DNA of 64,000 nt from CAZPRY01 sp964589175 (GCA_964589175.1 CAZPRY010000017.1:1-64000); one strand, 5' to 3'. Positions 32,649 through 43,168 are shown, counted from the first letter of the stretch. The notes: generated from the letters alone by a model not told the origin. Program-made: numbers and translations.

Positions 32649-33692
32649 TCAGCGGATGTAAGCGGAGTATTGCCGTTTCCCCAATAAAAAAGCGCTCAGC
32701 GCCACCGATCCGCGATACATACGGGTCATTACCTGGCGATCCCGCAGAACCCTGATCCGGCCCACCTGTTGCCTCTTCCTCATGATTTTGCCGATATGAG
32801 TCAGAATCCACAAATGCGCTTTGAGGATGGCCGCGGCGCGTCCGAAATCCCGGCGGAGCAGTGAGAAGAAGATTGCCATATATTCCAGCATCAGCCGGAT
32901 CGGCAGAAAATACAGCGTCAGCAATCCACGATAATTGGATAGAAACATGAACAGGCTGTTGCGGTGATTGAGGTATTTCTTGAACGGTGATTCGGCTGCG
33001 AGGGTATAACCGGAGCGATGCCGCACGAGGGCCCGGGGTTCAATGACGCAGCGATAGCCCATAAGCTGCAGGCGCCAGTCCAGGTCGATCTCTTCCATGT
33101 GGGCGAAATACTGCTCGTCGAAGAGGCCGGCCTCCAACAATAGCTGGCGGCGGGCCAGAAAGGCGGTCCCTGAAGCCCAGAAGATGTCCGGCGGCTGCGC
33201 ATCGTACTGGCGCTGATCCGCCTCGATGTACTCGAAAACGCGTCCCCGCGCGAACGGAAATCCGAAGATATCCATCTCGCCGCCGCAGGCGCCGGAATAG
33301 TCGAAGTGCCCCGGATTCTGAAATGAGTGCAGTTTGGGCTGAACCACGGCGATGGACGGGTCGGTTTTGATCGCCGCGAGCAGGTACTCGATCCATCCTT
33401 TCTCGTGAACGGTGTCGTTGTTAAGGATCAGGACAAACGGGCCCGAGGCGTTGCGGATGCCGTAGTTGCAGCCCCCGGCGAAACCGATATTCTGAGCGAG
33501 TGACAGGATCCGAACCTGCGGAAATTCATGGCGGACCATGGCGATGCTCGTGTCCGTCGAACCGTTGTCGACCAGGATCACTTCCATCGTCACCCGGGTG
33601 GACCGGTACAGCGACACAAGGCAATCCCGTAGAATCGCCTCGCCGTTAAAATGCGGGATAATGACTGAGATTTCCGGTGCAGTCTGTGTCAT
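32649..33692 (-). CDS. Family 2 glycosyltransferase (rhamnosyltransferase-like)
   Basis: About 347 residues. The start at 33692 is chosen because the GT-A fold begins right after it (ISVIIPHFNGEAILRDCLVSLYRS); earlier in-frame codons would run into the preceding gene and give a low-complexity leader. Motifs: EVILVDNGSTDTSIAMV, NIGFAGGCNYGIRNASGPFVLILNNDTVHEKGW (the DxD-like NND), and FDEQYFAHMEEIDLDWRLQLMGYRCV. These resemble transferases that build cell-surface polysaccharide. Last gene of the minus-strand run, 38 bases after the DUF2723 gene. Confidence 0.9.
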   Translation of the reverse strand: MTQTAPEISVIIPHFNGEAILRDCLVSLYRSTRVTMEVILVDNGSTDTSIAMVRHEFPQVRILSLAQNIGFAGGCNYGIRNASGPFVLILNNDTVHEKGWIEYLLAAIKTDPSIAVVQPKLHSFQNPGHFDYSGACGGEMDIFGFPFARGRVFEYIEADQRQYDAQPPDIFWASGTAFLARRQLLLEAGLFDEQYFAHMEEIDLDWRLQLMGYRCVIEPRALVRHRSGYTLAAESPFKKYLNHRNSLFMFLSNYRGLLTLYFLPIRLMLEYMAIFFSLLRRDFGRAAAILKAHLWILTHIGKIMRKRQQVGRIRVLRDRQVMTRMYRGSVALSAFLLGKRQYSAYIR

Positions 33693-33730
33693 GCTTACGT
33701 TCGATTCGCGATGCGGATCGGAATCCGCGG

Positions 33731-36553
33731 CTAAGATCCCGACGAATCCGTTTCGGCTGCTTGCTTGTCCTGTTGCGATAGACGCACAATTTCGCGGCGG
33801 AACTCGTCCCGCATCCGGGTGGCGCTGACATCGGTCGGGTGCAGTGCGATCCATTCATCCAGAATGTTCAGGGCGGTGTCATAGTTTTTCATCTCACCAT
33901 AGAGCCGGACCAGCAGGCCGATGACCTCTCCGCTTCCGGGATTATCTTTGTAGAGGTTTTCCAGGATATCGAGCGCCGTCTGTTTTTCGTTCAGTTCCTG
34001 GTAATAGATGCTGGCGAATCGCAGCATGTCTTTCAGGCTGTTTTTGGGTCGGTTGACCCTGTATTCCAGCCGGCGGGCTAATTCTTCGGAGCGTCCGCCT
34101 TCATGATAGAGCATGCCCAGCTGCAGCGAGACGTCGTCGTTTTGGATGGGCACGATATCCTCCGGCAAACGCACAGCCATAGAGTCAAGGGTCGCCACCA
34201 TTCCCGGCAGATCATTGTCGTAGAGTTTTTCCAGGGCGAGTTGGAAGAAGCCGGAGCGGTAATTGCCGATCAGTTTGACGATATTGTCATTGAAGTAGAC
34301 ATGCGGGTTGTTCAGGTTGCGGTAGCGGTAAACGTTGAAAATATTCTCCTGGAGCCGTTCCCCGTTGACGCGTTTGACCTTTTTCGGATTAACCCGGAAG
34401 GCGAGGCCCTCCATCTGCAGGAATTCCTCCATGCCCAGACGATTTTCCGGCGATACGGTAACGGCGAAATAGACCGGGCGTTTCCATTTGTTCATCTCCA
34501 GCAGGTGCAGAATCATGATGTCCTGGACGCGAATGCCCTGACCCATGATCGTCGGTTTCAGTTCCCATTCGAGGGGCGCCAGATCGCTGCCGGGCGGCGG
34601 GGAGATTTTGACGCGCTGGGGCTTCCAGCCGCGCACCGTCAGTGAGTTGATGATCTCATCGCTGAGATTGCCCAGATCGACCTTAGGTTCGTTATCGCGT
34701 AATTGCCGGATGTACCAGTCGGTATTCAGCAGGCTCAGGTTCACGACGCGCACGTCTTGGCGGACATGTTCGACTTCCTGCAGGTACCAGAGCGGGAAGG
34801 TGTCGTTATCACCGTTGGTGAAGATGATTCCGTCGGGTTCGCAGGTCTGCAGGATATTGTAAGAATAGTCCGAAGCAACAAAGTTACCGCTGCGGTCATG
34901 CTCGTGGTAATTGGCTACCAGAATGTTGAGCGGAAGGACAATCAGCATGGTGGCCGTCAGCATCCAGGCCAGTGAGGTGCGGATTTTCTCGTTTTTAAGC
35001 TGGGCGATTTGCCCGATGATGCTTGAAACGCCGATACCGATCCAGATCGCGAAAGTGAAAAACGAGCCGACGTAAGAATAATCCCTCTCGCGCGGCTGCG
35101 GATCATCCTGGTTGAGATAGAGAACGATCATCAGCCCGGTAAACAGGAAAAGGGCCAGGATCGACAGCGCCTTGTGTTTATCGCGCTGAAAGTGGGAGAG
35201 CATGCCGTAGATGCCGACCAGGAAGGGGAAGGGCAGGAAAAACTGGAACGGATCGACCCGATCCCCGAGACGCCCGATGAACTGCCAGTTAAAATAACGG
35301 ATGTACATGTGTTTGATCTGGTATTTCCAGAAGTAGTCGCCAGCGCCTGTATATTTGTGTTCGGCCTCCGGTTTCCAGACGGCGCGGTTGAAGATGTCGG
35401 CAAATTCACGGCGGCCGTACTGCTCGCGTTCGAGATAGGCCAGGGCCTGGTGCGTGGTTTCGGGATCGTTCTCGTCGATTGTCGGATTTTGTGAACTACG
35501 GATAAAGATGGTTGTGTAGGAAGAGTATCCGACGATAATCAGGATAAGCGCCATCAGCGCCAGGGAGGCGATGTTGTATCTTTTTTTAATGCAGAAAAAT
35601 GTGCCGATGAAGATCACAGCGATTAAAACTCCCACGGCCGCAAGGCCCATCTTGTCGGCGATGTTAGGCAGGCCGCGGATCACGCCGCCGTTGATGACCA
35701 GGAAAATCGCCGAGGCAAAGAAGGCCATCAGCGTGTTCCGGGCATGTTCGACCAGGCGCTCGTTTTGCGACGTTTTGTAGACCAGTACATAGATGCCCAT
35801 GAACACTCCCAGAGTCCAGAAAGCCTGGAAAGTAGTGCTGTCGGTTACCTGCCGGAAGAACACGAAAAGGACTGCGACGATAGCGGTGCCGATGATGATG
35901 TCGGCGATAAACCAGCCCAGGGTATTGACATCGTGACGTTTGAAATAGATGATCAGGGCGATAAAGAAGATAGCCAGCAGGTTCAGCAGGTGAATCCCCA
36001 TCGCCAGGCCCATGATATAGGCGATGATCAGCAAGTAGCGTTCGTGGCCGGGTTTGTCGGCGTGTTCTTCCCAGACCAGGATCAGCCAGACGACGATGGC
36101 AGTCAGAAAAGTGGAAAAGGCATAGACTTCGGCCTCGACTGCATTGAACCAGTGGCTGTCCGTATAGGCGAAAGTCATGGCGCCGATAAATGCACCGGAA
36201 TAGAGAATGATTTTATAGAGCGGGTTGCTCGGATTTTCCCATTTTTTAACGAGCTGCACGATGATCAGGAACAGGAACATCACGGCAAAAGCACTGACGA
36301 TCGGGGACATCAGGTTGACCCGGTAGGCGATGTCGTTGCCGATCGGCAACATTGCAAAGAAGCGCCCGATCAACAGGAACAAAGGACTTCCCGGCGGGTG
36401 CGGGACGCCCAGCGTGAAGGACGTGGCGATGAATTCGCCGCAATCCCAGAAGGATACCGTCGGAGCGACCGTGTCCAGGTAAACAATTAAACTTAAAATA
36501 AATGTCAGCAGCGCGAGGATTGTCTTTTCCTGGTTCTGTTTCAAATAATTCAT
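33731..36553 (-). CDS. DUF2723 membrane protein with C-terminal TPR-like region
   Basis: 940 residues. The N-terminal ~560 contain about 12 membrane helices and the DUF2723 signature (APTVSFWDCGEFIATSFTLGVPHPPGSPLFLLIGRFFAMLP), followed by SHWFNAVEAEVYAFSTFLTA. A luminal part follows with ILQTCEPDGIIFTNGDNDTFPLWYLQEV, and the end (~790-930) has helical repeats of TPR type (LDILENLYKDNPGSGEVIGLLVRLYGEMKNYDTALNILDEWI). DUF2723 proteins are GT-C-fold transferases, suggested to be O-mannosyltransferase-like in Bacteroidota. A neighbouring GT2 gene is consistent with surface glycosylation. Confidence 0.9.
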   Translation of the reverse strand: MNYLKQNQEKTILALLTFILSLIVYLDTVAPTVSFWDCGEFIATSFTLGVPHPPGSPLFLLIGRFFAMLPIGNDIAYRVNLMSPIVSAFAVMFLFLIIVQLVKKWENPSNPLYKIILYSGAFIGAMTFAYTDSHWFNAVEAEVYAFSTFLTAIVVWLILVWEEHADKPGHERYLLIIAYIMGLAMGIHLLNLLAIFFIALIIYFKRHDVNTLGWFIADIIIGTAIVAVLFVFFRQVTDSTTFQAFWTLGVFMGIYVLVYKTSQNERLVEHARNTLMAFFASAIFLVINGGVIRGLPNIADKMGLAAVGVLIAVIFIGTFFCIKKRYNIASLALMALILIIVGYSSYTTIFIRSSQNPTIDENDPETTHQALAYLEREQYGRREFADIFNRAVWKPEAEHKYTGAGDYFWKYQIKHMYIRYFNWQFIGRLGDRVDPFQFFLPFPFLVGIYGMLSHFQRDKHKALSILALFLFTGLMIVLYLNQDDPQPRERDYSYVGSFFTFAIWIGIGVSSIIGQIAQLKNEKIRTSLAWMLTATMLIVLPLNILVANYHEHDRSGNFVASDYSYNILQTCEPDGIIFTNGDNDTFPLWYLQEVEHVRQDVRVVNLSLLNTDWYIRQLRDNEPKVDLGNLSDEIINSLTVRGWKPQRVKISPPPGSDLAPLEWELKPTIMGQGIRVQDIMILHLLEMNKWKRPVYFAVTVSPENRLGMEEFLQMEGLAFRVNPKKVKRVNGERLQENIFNVYRYRNLNNPHVYFNDNIVKLIGNYRSGFFQLALEKLYDNDLPGMVATLDSMAVRLPEDIVPIQNDDVSLQLGMLYHEGGRSEELARRLEYRVNRPKNSLKDMLRFASIYYQELNEKQTALDILENLYKDNPGSGEVIGLLVRLYGEMKNYDTALNILDEWIALHPTDVSATRMRDEFRREIVRLSQQDKQAAETDSSGS

Positions 36554-36596
36554 GGTGTTCCTTTACAATGGTTCGATGGATAACGCAGAACGCCTG

Positions 36597-36932
36597 CTAG
36601 GATTTATTCGGCGTATTCTGCTCCGCTTCCGGATTCCCTTGTTCCGAATTCTTGGGACTTTTTATTTTCATTTCGATGAAGTTCGTCTTTAGGTCTGACA
36701 GCATTTTTTCCATAATTCGTGATTCGTTCTCATTGCGATTTCCAGCGGTTTTGCTGTGCAGCATTTCGATAATATCGATCGTCAGGGCCGCCTCCTGCAG
36801 ATTGCATTCCGCTTTCCGGGTGATCGGATTCAGCTGCTTGCCGAGCTGAATCCAGGCGCTCGAAGCCAGGGACTGGATCAGGCTCAGGAACAGGATTTGA
36901 TTTCGGTCGAATTCTTTATCAGCCATTGCCAC
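36597..36932 (-). CDS. DUF1844 family protein
   Basis: 111 residues. The core QILFLSLIQSLASSAWIQLGKQLNPITRKAECNLQEAALTIDIIEMLHSKTAGN is the DUF1844 pattern, with a polar, probably disordered C-terminus. It starts 2 bases after the recG stop, so the genes are coupled. Function of the family is unknown; it recurs beside housekeeping genes. Confidence 0.85.
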   Translation of the reverse strand: MAMADKEFDRNQILFLSLIQSLASSAWIQLGKQLNPITRKAECNLQEAALTIDIIEMLHSKTAGNRNENESRIMEKMLSDLKTNFIEMKIKSPKNSEQGNPEAEQNTPNKS

Positions 36933-36934
36933 CT

Positions 36935-39052
36935 CTACAGAACGTTCACAAATTCCATGTACTCCGCATAATTTTTCAATAAGTGAGTACGAATCGCCTG
37001 GTTTTCCATCCGGCGCAGATGCGGATCGTGTTCCAGCAGGCGGAAAGCCTCCTCCCGTGCGGTCTTCAACAATGGATAATCCAGGATCAGGTCGGCAATT
37101 TTCATTTTCGGTATGCCATGCTGGCGGGTACCGTAGAACTCGCCGGGACCGCGTAATTTAAGGTCTTCCTCAGAGATTTCAAAACCGTTCGTCGAGGAGA
37201 GAATCGTCTCGATACGCTGGTGCGAGGTTTCGCTACGCTTGCGTTCCACGAGTGCGCAGACGCCGGTTTTTTCGCCGCGCCCGATGCGTCCGCGCAGCTG
37301 GTGCAGTTGCGTAAGCCCGAAGCGTTCCGCATTTTCAATGACCATGACTGTGGCGTTGGGGTTGTCGACCCCCACCTCGATGACCGTTGTACTCACCAGG
37401 ATGTCGGTGGTTCCATCGGCGAAGCTGTTCATCACGCTCTCTTTGTCCTGCGAATTCATGCCGCCGTGAATGAGGGCCAGGCGCAGTTCCGGGTAAACGT
37501 GTTTGCGCAGGTATTCAAAGCCCTGGATGGCGGCGTTCAGGTCGAGTTTTTCGGACTCCTCGATCAGCGGGTAGACGATGTAGGCCTGGTTGCCGTTTTG
37601 GACCTGTTCGCGGATGTAGCTGTAGACATCGGCCAGTTTGTCCTCGTTCACCAGGCGCGTGATGATTTTCGCTTTGCGGCTGGGCAGTTCATCGATCACC
37701 GAGACATCCATGTCGCCGTAGAGTGTCATGCTGAGCGTGCGCGGTATCGGCGTGGCGGTCATAACCAGCACGTCGGGATTCAGTCCTTTGGCAATCAGCT
37801 GTCCGCGCTGCAGCACGCCGAAGCGGTGCTGTTCGTCGATAATGGCCAGGGCCATGTTCTTGAATTCGACATTCTCCTGGATCAGGGCGTGCGTGCCGAC
37901 GACCAGTTGTACCTCTCCGCTTTGAATACCGGTCAGGATGGAGTCGCGTTCGCTTTTTTTCTGGCCGCCGATCAGGAGTCGGATTTCGATGCCGAACGCG
38001 CCGGTGAATTTACCCAGGTTGCGGTAATGTTGTTCGGCCAGGATTTCGGTCGGCGCCATGAAAGCAACCTGGTAGCCGTTGCTGATGGCGATGCTGGCCG
38101 CGAGCAAGGCGACGATCGTTTTCCCGGAACCGACATCGCCCTGCACCAGGCGATTCATGGTTTCGGGCGCTTTCATGTCGCGCCAGATTTCTTTTACAAC
38201 CCGCTTCTGCGCCGCCGTCAACTCAAAGGGCAGTTTTTCATAAATGCTTTTCAGCAGTGAGCCCGGCGAATCGTAAGTAAAAGGCTTTTTCAGGGCTTTG
38301 ATGCCGCTGCGTTTGACGGCCAGCATGAGCTGCAGGTAAAAGAGTTCTTCGAATTTGAAGCGCGCGCGGGCCGCCTCCAGCGATGTCATCGATTCGGGGA
38401 AATGAATTTCGCGCAAAGCCGCGCTGATCCCGGGCAGCCGGTATTTTTCGAGTACGAATTGCGGCAGGATTTCCCCGATCTCGGGGGGCAGATTTTCGAC
38501 GGCCGGCTTGAGCAAGCGGCGGAATCCGCGACTGTCCAGGCCGACCCGTTTCAGCCCGGCGCCGGACGGGTAGAGCGGGATGATGCGGGCGGTGTGCAGC
38601 GTGTCCCAGTCCTCGGCTTCGAGCTTGTCGTAATCAGGATGAACGATCTGGTAGCCGTTGAAAAATTCGACCTTGCCGCTCATGGCGACGGCGTCGCCGC
38701 TTTCGAAGACATTTTTGATATAATTAACGCCGTTAAACCAGACGCAGGTGATCTGCCCGCTCTCGTCGCCGACCAGGACCTGGTAGTAGCTGCGCCTTCG
38801 GGTTTTGGCGAGGTGCTGGGACAGAACTTTGCCGACAATCGTCGCCTCTTCGCCGGCGTGCAGTTTAGCGATCGGCGTAATCGTGCTGCGGTTGAGGTAA
38901 CGACGCGGAAAATGATAGAGCAGGTCGAAAAAAGTGAACAGCCCGGCTTCATTCAGAACGGCGGCTCGTTTGGGCCCTACGCCTTTGATATAGGTGATTT
39001 CGGTTTCGGGTTTCAGACTTGCACCGGGTTTCGCACTGGTTTGGAACGCCAA
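36935..39052 (-). CDS. recG: ATP-dependent DNA helicase RecG
   Basis: 705 residues, usual length. The N-terminal wedge/OB part (TYIKGVGPKRAAVLNEAGLFTFFDLLYHFPRRYLNRS) is followed by the helicase core: Walker A QGDVGSGKTIVALLAA, DEQHRFG box, TATPIPRTLSMTLYGDMDVSVIDELP, and the motif VI region LHQLRGRIGRG. It then has the TRG-type C-terminal hairpin region (LRGPGEFYGTRQHG). RecG remodels stalled replication forks and branched recombination intermediates. The gene is in a minus-strand run with 9- and 2-base gaps. Confidence 0.97.
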   Translation of the reverse strand: MAFQTSAKPGASLKPETEITYIKGVGPKRAAVLNEAGLFTFFDLLYHFPRRYLNRSTITPIAKLHAGEEATIVGKVLSQHLAKTRRRSYYQVLVGDESGQITCVWFNGVNYIKNVFESGDAVAMSGKVEFFNGYQIVHPDYDKLEAEDWDTLHTARIIPLYPSGAGLKRVGLDSRGFRRLLKPAVENLPPEIGEILPQFVLEKYRLPGISAALREIHFPESMTSLEAARARFKFEELFYLQLMLAVKRSGIKALKKPFTYDSPGSLLKSIYEKLPFELTAAQKRVVKEIWRDMKAPETMNRLVQGDVGSGKTIVALLAASIAISNGYQVAFMAPTEILAEQHYRNLGKFTGAFGIEIRLLIGGQKKSERDSILTGIQSGEVQLVVGTHALIQENVEFKNMALAIIDEQHRFGVLQRGQLIAKGLNPDVLVMTATPIPRTLSMTLYGDMDVSVIDELPSRKAKIITRLVNEDKLADVYSYIREQVQNGNQAYIVYPLIEESEKLDLNAAIQGFEYLRKHVYPELRLALIHGGMNSQDKESVMNSFADGTTDILVSTTVIEVGVDNPNATVMVIENAERFGLTQLHQLRGRIGRGEKTGVCALVERKRSETSHQRIETILSSTNGFEISEEDLKLRGPGEFYGTRQHGIPKMKIADLILDYPLLKTAREEAFRLLEHDPHLRRMENQAIRTHLLKNYAEYMEFVNVL

Positions 39053-39061
39053 CGATCTTGC

Positions 39062-40444
39062 TTACCAATCTCTCTGAAAGGTATATTGCACCACGACGGT
39101 TTGGTTAGGGGGTACGGTCAATGGGAAGAGCAGCAGCGCATTACTGATTTTCCGGTACTGATGCGAGGCGCTCTTGACATACCAATCGCCGTTTTGAATT
39201 TCCTGCACCTCCACCTGAATTGTCTCATTTTTGCGGTTGCTGACCGTGATCGCTACACTGAGGATTTCGGAGCGGGTTTTAGTAGTCGTGCGGTCCTTGA
39301 TCGCGTGCTTGCCCTTCACGTCGAAAGCTTCTCCGACCTTGAGCTCCAGCGTGTCGTTTTTACTCGTGTGGGCGAGGCGGTCTTCGCCGATCAGCTGCAG
39401 GGTTTTATCGATGTCTTTTTTAAAGATACGGGCCACGCCGCCGGGCAGTGGAACGCCAAGCCGGTTACTTTCTGTATTGGGAATGCGCAGTTCGACGCTC
39501 AGCGGTGCTTCGGAAGCGCGGTTGGCGGAATTCTGGAAAATGTAGATTTTATCGCCTTTCGATTGCTTCTCATCGAAAAGGGTCACCTGCTTGATTTCGT
39601 TGTTGCGGATAGTCACGGGTCGCTGCAGATCATAGAGATGGTAGTCGAAAAATTCACGCTCTTCAAAGGCCGCGCCCTTGGCCATACTCATGACCGCCAT
39701 GTCTTCCGCGTATCCGGGGACGTTGCGGGGGGAAGGGGCGCGATGGATATCACCGGCGATGAGTTTCATTTTAGCGTTCTCGTAGGTCGCCCCGGAGTTG
39801 TTTTCCAGCGAAACCCAGGAGGCAATCGACAGGTCGCGTTCGTTGCTTTCGAGCACGATGACGTACTCGGCGTGCCAGCTCAGTCCCGCAGTCAGATAAC
39901 TGAGCTCGGCAGCGGTGCCGCCCTTCACTTCGGAATTCAATAACCACTGCAGAGTGGGTTGCAGAATCAGTCCTTCCGGCAGGGACGGAAATTCATAGTC
40001 GACAATGCTTCGCGTGGCGGCCACACGGATACTGCCGTCGGGCAGGCGCAGGATGATATTGGAGCCGTCGGAACTGAGCAAGATACCGCTGACTTCTTTC
40101 TCATTTTCGAGGCGGTATTGGATGGTCTCGCCGATGTATTTTCGGAAGATCTTTTCGGCGTTGACCAGATCATATTGAAAATTCTGCTCTAAAATCTCAA
40201 CCCGTCCGGGTACTTTCGGAAAATTGAAGTGCACCGAGGTCGGGTCGATTTTGGCCGAGACACCCTCGATGCGCAATTCGGTGATCCCTTTTTGCAGTTC
40301 CACGGCGCGGGTCTGGCGGACCAGTCCCAGGTTGTTGTTATAGATCGTCACCTGGGTATCACTCCCCTCGCCGGCGAACATGCAAAGGGGTATCAACATC
40401 CAGGCCACGACCAAGAACCGTATATATTTGTTCTGGGTTGTCAT
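39062..40444 (-). CDS. DUF4139 domain exported protein
   Basis: 460 residues. A signal peptide (FLVVAWMLIPLCMFA) is followed by TQVTIYNNNLGLVRQTRAVELQKGITELRIEGVSAKIDPTSV, the usual opening of the family, then LTAGLSWHAEYVIVLESNERDLSIASWVSLENNSGATYENAKMKLIAG, which is the DUF4139 core. All-beta throughout. The biochemical role of these proteins is not established. AGGAG lies 6 bases before the ATG. It lies between valS and recG in one direction; the linkage looks operonic rather than functional. Confidence 0.88.
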   Translation of the reverse strand: MTTQNKYIRFLVVAWMLIPLCMFAGEGSDTQVTIYNNNLGLVRQTRAVELQKGITELRIEGVSAKIDPTSVHFNFPKVPGRVEILEQNFQYDLVNAEKIFRKYIGETIQYRLENEKEVSGILLSSDGSNIILRLPDGSIRVAATRSIVDYEFPSLPEGLILQPTLQWLLNSEVKGGTAAELSYLTAGLSWHAEYVIVLESNERDLSIASWVSLENNSGATYENAKMKLIAGDIHRAPSPRNVPGYAEDMAVMSMAKGAAFEEREFFDYHLYDLQRPVTIRNNEIKQVTLFDEKQSKGDKIYIFQNSANRASEAPLSVELRIPNTESNRLGVPLPGGVARIFKKDIDKTLQLIGEDRLAHTSKNDTLELKVGEAFDVKGKHAIKDRTTTKTRSEILSVAITVSNRKNETIQVEVQEIQNGDWYVKSASHQYRKISNALLLFPLTVPPNQTVVVQYTFQRDW

Positions 40445-40482
40445 GCGATTCTCCTGTGAAAAAACCGGGATAAATCGGGAGA

Positions 40483-43158
40483 TCAGCGGACCATATCCTC
40501 CATAGAATGAAGATTGGCCTTGAGTTTCTCCAATTGTTCCCGGATTGATTTTTCTTTTTCGCGTTCTTTGGCGACGACCTCGCCGGGCGCCCGCGTGATA
40601 AAACTCTCGTTATTGAGTTTATTGCGGATCGACTGCATCAGCCCTTCCAGGCGGGCTACTTCCTTCTCAAGGCGGGCCTTTTCAGCTTCGATATCGATAA
40701 CGCCCTCCAATGAGATGAAGAATTCCACGCCCCGGACGACAACGGTCGATGAGGGGATGGGCTTCTGCGCGTCAGGTGAGATTTCAATGGAGGCGATCTT
40801 CACCAGGTTTTTGATGTAACCGTAAGTTTCGGGATTCCGGATCAGCTTGGTCAATTCCTGCTTGTCCGAACCACGTACGACAATGTTGAGCTGGGCGGAA
40901 GGCGCTAAGTTCAATTCGCTGCGGGCGGTACGCAGGGCTATGATCGTTTCCTGGATCGCCGCAAACTCGGTCTTGATCTCACTATCCTCCAAACGGGATT
41001 CGGCCCGCGGCCAATGTGAGACGATGATATCCGGCTCGTTGTCGGCTTTCAGTTTTTGATAGATTTCCTCCGTGATGAATGGAGCGAAGGGATGCAGCAG
41101 CTTGAGCAAATTTTTAAGCACAAATATCGCGACAGCGAGAGCCGTGCGCTTTTCTTCGGCGGATTGCCGATAGAACCGATCTTTGATCAGTTCGATATAC
41201 CAGTCGCAGAAATCGCTCCAGATAGCATCGTAGAGAGCGCGCGCGACTTCGTCGAATCGGTAGCGATGCAGGTTGGAATTCACCTTGTGGATGGTAGCGT
41301 TCAGACGGTCCAGAATCCAGCGATCGGCCAGGTTTAATTGCAATTGCTGAGGATCGAACTTGCGGTTCAAAATATTCTCATCATCAAGATTCATGAGGAT
41401 GAAACGCGACGCGTTCCAGATTTTATTCATGAAATTGCGCCCGACATCCAGACGGTCTTCGGAGAAGAGAATGTCCTGACCCTGCGGTGCGATCAGCATC
41501 ACGCCGTAGCGTAGCGCGTCGGCGCCGTACTTGTCGATCAAGACCAGCGGATCGGGGGAATTGCCCAGCGATTTGCTCATCTTGCGGCCCTTGATGTCGC
41601 GGATAATGCCGGTGAAGTAGACGTCCGTGAAGGGAATTTTACCGGTGAATTCGAGGCTGGCCATGATCATGCGGGCGACCCAGAAGAAAATAATGTCTGG
41701 CGCCGTGACCAGGTCTTCGGTCGGAAAGAAGGTCGCGAGGTCTTCGGTCTGTTCCGGCCAACCCATCGTCGAGAACGGCCACAGCCAGGAACTGAACCAG
41801 GTATCCAGGACATCGCTGTCCTGGCGTACGGCCGCCCCGCATTGCGGGCAGCGATCCGGGTCTTCCGCCAGGGCATCCATCCAGCCGCAGGCGTCGCAAT
41901 AGAAAACCGGGATGCGGTGGCCCCACCAGAGCTGGCGCGAGATGCACCAATCGCGCACATTGGTCATCCAGTGATCATAGGTCTTGTACCAGCGTTCGGG
42001 ATGAAAGCGGATCTGGCGTTCTTCCACCACCTTGATGGCGGGCTTGGCCAGCGGTTTCATTTTCACAAACCATTGCTCGGACAGGTAGGGTTCAACCATT
42101 ACGCCGGCCCGTTCGCTGTAGCCGACGCTGTGTTTATAATCTTCGATTTTTTCGAGATAACCGAGACGCTGGAGTTCATCGACGATGATCTTGCGGGCTT
42201 CGAAACGGTCTTTGCCCGCCACCAGCGCGCCGGCCGCCTCGTTCATCGTGGCGTCGGGATTCATGACATTGATCTGCTGCAGCTGATGGCGCAGCCCGAT
42301 TTCAAAGTCGTTGGGATCGTGGGCCGGCGTGACCTTTACTGCGCCGGTTCCGAATTCGATATCGACGAAATCGTCGGCCACAACCGGGATTTCGCGGTTC
42401 ACGATAGGCAGCACCAGGGTCTTGCCGACCAGCTGGTGGAAGCGCTCATCCGCCGGATTTACGGCCACGGCCGTATCGCCGAGCATCGTTTCCGGGCGCG
42501 TTGTCGCGACGGTGATATAGCCTGAACCGTCCTTGAACGGGTAGCGGAAATACCAGAGATGTCCCGCGGTCTCTTTATGCAGAACCTCCTCATCGGAAAG
42601 GGCTGTCTGCGAGACCGGGCACCAGTTGATGATGCGGCGGCCGCGATAGATCAGGCCTTTTTTATAGAGATGCACGAAGACCGTGCGCACGGCATTCGAG
42701 AGACCTTCGTCAAGGGTGAATCGTTCGCGCTGCTGGTCGAAAGAGTAGCCGAGTTTGGTGAATTGTTTGAAGATCAGCGATTTGTGTTTAAGGGCCCAAT
42801 CCCAGACTATCTGGGTAAACGCCTCGCGTCCGTAGTCCCAGCGGGTCTTGCCACCTTCGTTGCGCAGTTTTTTCTCGACAACGTTCTGGGTGGCGATGCC
42901 GGCATGGTCCGTGCCGGGCAGCCAGAGGGTTTCATGGCCCTTCATGCGGGCGTGCCGGATCAGGATATCCTGAATGGTGTTGTTCAGTACGTGACCCATG
43001 GTGAGAATGCCGGTGACGTTGGGCGGCGGTATAACGATCGTATAGGTCGGTTTGCCGGTTCCGGTCCGGGCGTGAAAATAGCCCTTCTCTTGCCAGCTGC
43101 GGTACCAGCGGGATTCGACATCTTGCGGGTCGTAGGTCTTGGCGAGTTCGGTGGACAC
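40483..43158 (-). CDS. valS: Valyl-tRNA synthetase
   Basis: 891 residues, normal for ValS. The HIGH-type motif is seen as PPPNVTGILTMGHVLNN; the editing domain contains ATTRPETMLGDTAVAVNP and VTPAHDPNDF; the KMSKS motif is GRKMSKSLGNSPDP; the anticodon-binding domain and a C-terminal coiled coil (EAEKARLEKEVARLEGLMQSI ... EREKEKSIREQLEKLKANL) follow. The start is a GTG with AAAGAGG upstream. It begins 10 bases after the cyclic-nucleotide-binding protein gene. No T-box leader is present. Confidence 0.98.
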   Translation of the reverse strand: MSTELAKTYDPQDVESRWYRSWQEKGYFHARTGTGKPTYTIVIPPPNVTGILTMGHVLNNTIQDILIRHARMKGHETLWLPGTDHAGIATQNVVEKKLRNEGGKTRWDYGREAFTQIVWDWALKHKSLIFKQFTKLGYSFDQQRERFTLDEGLSNAVRTVFVHLYKKGLIYRGRRIINWCPVSQTALSDEEVLHKETAGHLWYFRYPFKDGSGYITVATTRPETMLGDTAVAVNPADERFHQLVGKTLVLPIVNREIPVVADDFVDIEFGTGAVKVTPAHDPNDFEIGLRHQLQQINVMNPDATMNEAAGALVAGKDRFEARKIIVDELQRLGYLEKIEDYKHSVGYSERAGVMVEPYLSEQWFVKMKPLAKPAIKVVEERQIRFHPERWYKTYDHWMTNVRDWCISRQLWWGHRIPVFYCDACGWMDALAEDPDRCPQCGAAVRQDSDVLDTWFSSWLWPFSTMGWPEQTEDLATFFPTEDLVTAPDIIFFWVARMIMASLEFTGKIPFTDVYFTGIIRDIKGRKMSKSLGNSPDPLVLIDKYGADALRYGVMLIAPQGQDILFSEDRLDVGRNFMNKIWNASRFILMNLDDENILNRKFDPQQLQLNLADRWILDRLNATIHKVNSNLHRYRFDEVARALYDAIWSDFCDWYIELIKDRFYRQSAEEKRTALAVAIFVLKNLLKLLHPFAPFITEEIYQKLKADNEPDIIVSHWPRAESRLEDSEIKTEFAAIQETIIALRTARSELNLAPSAQLNIVVRGSDKQELTKLIRNPETYGYIKNLVKIASIEISPDAQKPIPSSTVVVRGVEFFISLEGVIDIEAEKARLEKEVARLEGLMQSIRNKLNNESFITRAPGEVVAKEREKEKSIREQLEKLKANLHSMEDMVR

Positions 43159-43168
43159 AATAACCTCT

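Noticed and set aside
38402..39943. 513-codon plus-strand open frame over recG and DUF4139
   Set aside because: It crosses the recG/DUF4139 gene boundary antisense, has no recognisable motif and mirrors the codon bias of the real genes.
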